Translations under genes and position numbers: made by a program | Source: Apostichopus japonicus | Lineage: Eukaryota > Echinodermata > Holothuroidea > Aspidochirotida > Stichopodidae | DNA length: 64,000 bases | Direction of reading: 5' to 3' | Assembly: GCF_037975245.1 (NCBI RefSeq) | Contig: NC_092583.1 | Span: 415,764 to 479,763, forward strand | Notes under the pieces: model-generated | What the model saw: only the letters and a program-made list of their open reading frames with translations | Told to the model about the DNA's origin: nothing | Databases searched by the model: none | Shown: one piece after another, positions 61,424-64,000 of the stretch | Layout: each line of letters starts with the position of its first letter | Position numbering within the stretch: the first letter of the stretch is position 1

Positions 61424-64000
61424 GTAGGCATCTATGTCTGGATTCATTTACAGACAATACTCTTTTATGAATTCTATATTCACTCCAATGGTTTTTAGGC
61501 TATTTTTTATTTTTTTATTTTTATTTTTTTTTTATTTGATATTTTTTATTAAGTATGTAACCAAGCCTCTTGTACATAAAGGATAACACTACAATAGATA
61601 ACAATACAATGGATAACAATACAATGGATAACAGTACCATGGATAACAGTACAATGGATAACAGTCAATAGATAAAAGCACAATGGGTAACAAAACAATG
61701 GATAACTATCGTGGATTACAGTACAATGGATAACAGTACAAAGGATAACAGTACAATGGATATAACAGTACCATGGATAACAGTACCATGGATAACAGTA
61801 CAATGGATAACAGTCAATAGATTAAAGCACAATGGGTAACAATACAATGGATAACTATCACGGATTACAGTACAATGGATAACAGTACAAAGGATAACAA
61901 TACAATGGATATAACAGTACCATGGATAACAGTACAATTGATAACAGTCAATAGATAAAAGCACAATGGGTAACAATACAATGCATAACTATCATGGATA
62001 ACAGTACAATGAATGCAGAACAATGGATAACAGAACAATGGATAACAGAGCAATGGATAACAGTACAAAAGAAAACAGTACAATTAATAACAGTACCATG
62101 GATAACAGTACAATGGATAAAAGTACAATGGATAACAGTATAATGGATAACAGTACAATGGATAACAGTACAACTGATAACATTACAATGGATAACAGTA
62201 CAATGGATAACAGTACAAAAGAAACAGTATAATGGATAACTACCATGGATAACAGTACAATGGAGAACAGTACAATGGATAACAGTACAATGGATAACAT
62301 TACAAATGATAACAGTACCATGGATGACAGTAAAATGGATAACAGTATAATGGATAACTACCATGGATAACAGTAAAATGTATAACAGTACAATGGATAA
62401 CATTACTTTTACTGCCGTTTTAAGGCCGCATTTCAATTTAACTGACATATGTACTCATCAAGGTATTGGAGAACTGTGGTCCACCCTGCAGACAGGAACA
62501 CCCAATCTTCAGGATTTACTTACTCTTGGTGATCCTTGGAGATGCTCCCCTCATTCCTTTCCTATCCCACCCATTCATCTTCCTCCATCTCTTGACTCAT
62601 GTCTGTTTCCAGATAGAAGATGTCATAGTCATACATGGTTAACCTTTTTGTTATGGCAACCCTTTGAATATACAAGAGGTTAAGTACATTAAACTGGAGT
62701 TTAGAAGCTAAAGACAGCAGCCAAACCTTACTAGGTTTGATGAGGTTTGTGCAGGAAAAGGTTTGAAAGTTGTTGTCTCCTAGGGTAACATGGTGAGTCT
62801 TGAAGTACTTACCAGAAGTTAAGGACTGGTTTGATGACAGTTCCCTACATATGCATCTTGTATTGATTTATAACTTTGGCACTGGAATACAAAGTGACTT
62901 GTGGCTACAAAATTGTTGGACCTCCATCAAGAAAAATGAAATATTGATGCCTTTTTGGCCTTGATATATGGACAGGCTTGGGGCATTTGAAATGTTTGAT
63001 GGTTTCACCAGATACTGGGAATTCTAAGTGCTACATCTTCATGGAAAATCATGGAAAGAATTACAGATGGTTTCTACAGGCGTGATTGATGGACATGGTC
63101 AAGACTTTTGAATGGACCGTGCAATGGTCTTGTTTGTGTACTATGGGGAAATAGTTGAAAAATAGTTCTCAGAGGTTAACAGCACTTTGTGCATGGTTGA
63201 ATTCCAAACACCAGATACAGCTTATGAATGTCTTGAGAGTATTTGTGAAGTCCCAGTTTTTCTGCTCCTTCTCATTGTATATTCAAGCATTTTAAATTCT
63301 GCTTGCACAGTGCAGTACATTCAATCTTTGATCTGTCACTATGTATGCAGCGTAAGTTTGCATGATAAAACTAACAGTGAAATGTTACCACTCCTTTTGC
63401 CATCAAGGAGTCAAAATGAAAATGAACTCCTTTCAAGGAGCAATATTTTGGAGAAACTCAGCAGATAATTAAGAGCCTATTTATCAGTCAGCAATAACTA
63501 AATGCTTTTTGAGCAGATTCCCTCTCACATGTCAACCAACAGTAAATGTTCTGCTCAGAGTACTATGTGAGGGGCCGGACATTTCAGTGTTAATTGTGTG
63601 GAATGTGGGTGAGGGAGGAACAAACTCGATGATTTCTTTGATGTAGTGACTGGCGATATATTGTGTGACCTGGGGATGGGGAGAATGTTGGGGTGGAAAT
63701 GGGGAATTGGTAAAATTTAATGAGCAAAACTACTCCCTGGTTCTGCACGGATGCCTGGAGAAATAAGAGAAAAAACTGGAGGAAGTCTACCAAGGGAAAA
63801 CAACTGGTTTGGAATTTTTTTTTAACAACAACTGTTAACAAGCTTTGTCAAATCAATTTATAAATTTTAAAAGAGGAATTTTTCTTGCCTCTTTCCACCT
63901 TGGATATCATTCTAGTACCTCTTCTGTCTTAATCTTTGATGATGGTGGGCTTGGTCATGTCAGTCAATCTCTCCTCCCCCCCAACTCCCCCCCCCCGACA
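61424..64000 (+). other. PPP1R9: Start of neurabin intron 4
   Basis: Begins with GTAGGC and continues to the window edge. It holds a T-rich run (about 61500-61555), a 15-bp minisatellite, then single-copy sequence without a visible exon for the rest of the PDZ domain. The window ends in a C-rich tract (63968-63997) that may be length-variable. Confidence 0.75.
61579..62404. repeat. 15-bp minisatellite (ggataacagtacaat)
   Basis: About 50 copies of a 15-bp unit, with variants ggataactatc, agataaaagcacaatgggt and ggatataacagtaccat. A higher-order block of about 180 bp repeats in 61600-61990. Because 15 is a multiple of 3, open frames persist on both strands (for example 62023-62232 on plus, 61948-62448 on minus); they are compositional. 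Confidence 0.96.

Noticed and set aside
61948-62448. 166-codon minus-strand frame and neighbours
   Set aside because: Generated by the 15-bp minisatellite in the neurabin intron.

Overview
The window looks like nuclear DNA from an animal. It is AT-rich, with a large intron-containing gene, GT-AG splice junctions, and very many minisatellites that together cover roughly a quarter of it. It is probably a marine invertebrate, perhaps a lophotrochozoan such as a mollusc. That placement rests on general character (AT-richness, minisatellite load, a somatostatin/allatostatin-C-like receptor) and is not proven by any diagnostic gene. I see no bacterial, viral or CRISPR features.

The backbone is one plus-strand gene for a neurabin/spinophilin (PPP1R9) scaffold protein. 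Four coding exons can be placed with consistent phases: a large N-terminal exon (1203-2831), the PP1-docking exon (13264-13377), the following conserved linker exon (55534-55666), and the first half of the PDZ domain (61303-61423). The upstream 5' UTR exon(s) and the rest of the PDZ and coiled-coil exons lie outside the window. The introns are about 10.4 kb, 42.2 kb and 5.6 kb. A short region at 7085-7223 in intron 1 may hold a 60-nt cassette exon or an alternative first exon.

The 42-kb intron 2 contains an intact, single-exon class A GPCR gene (31878-33074) on the same strand. It resembles somatostatin/opioid/allatostatin-C receptors. A GC-richer stretch with CCAAT-type boxes and a splice-donor-like site near 30.45-30.58 kb may be its promoter and first non-coding exon. 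Spinophilin and neurabin are known scaffolds for G-protein-coupled receptors, so this nesting is worth noting.

The most striking local structure is just before the linker exon. An exact 88-bp tandem triplication has copied the 3' splice site and first 18 codons of that exon twice upstream (55358 and 55446). Each copy keeps its acceptor and reading frame but runs into a stop after 19 codons, so they are possible decoy or poison acceptors.

The rest is intronic sequence dominated by tandem arrays with units from 2 to about 190 bp. A 1.62-kb terminal-inverted-repeat element (9048-10668) has inserted cleanly into a 43-bp array. A LINE-like 3' tail (50315-50613) has inserted into a 17-bp array. 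A dispersed pyrimidine-rich repeat family (about a dozen copies) is scattered throughout and seems to have seeded or bordered some of the arrays.
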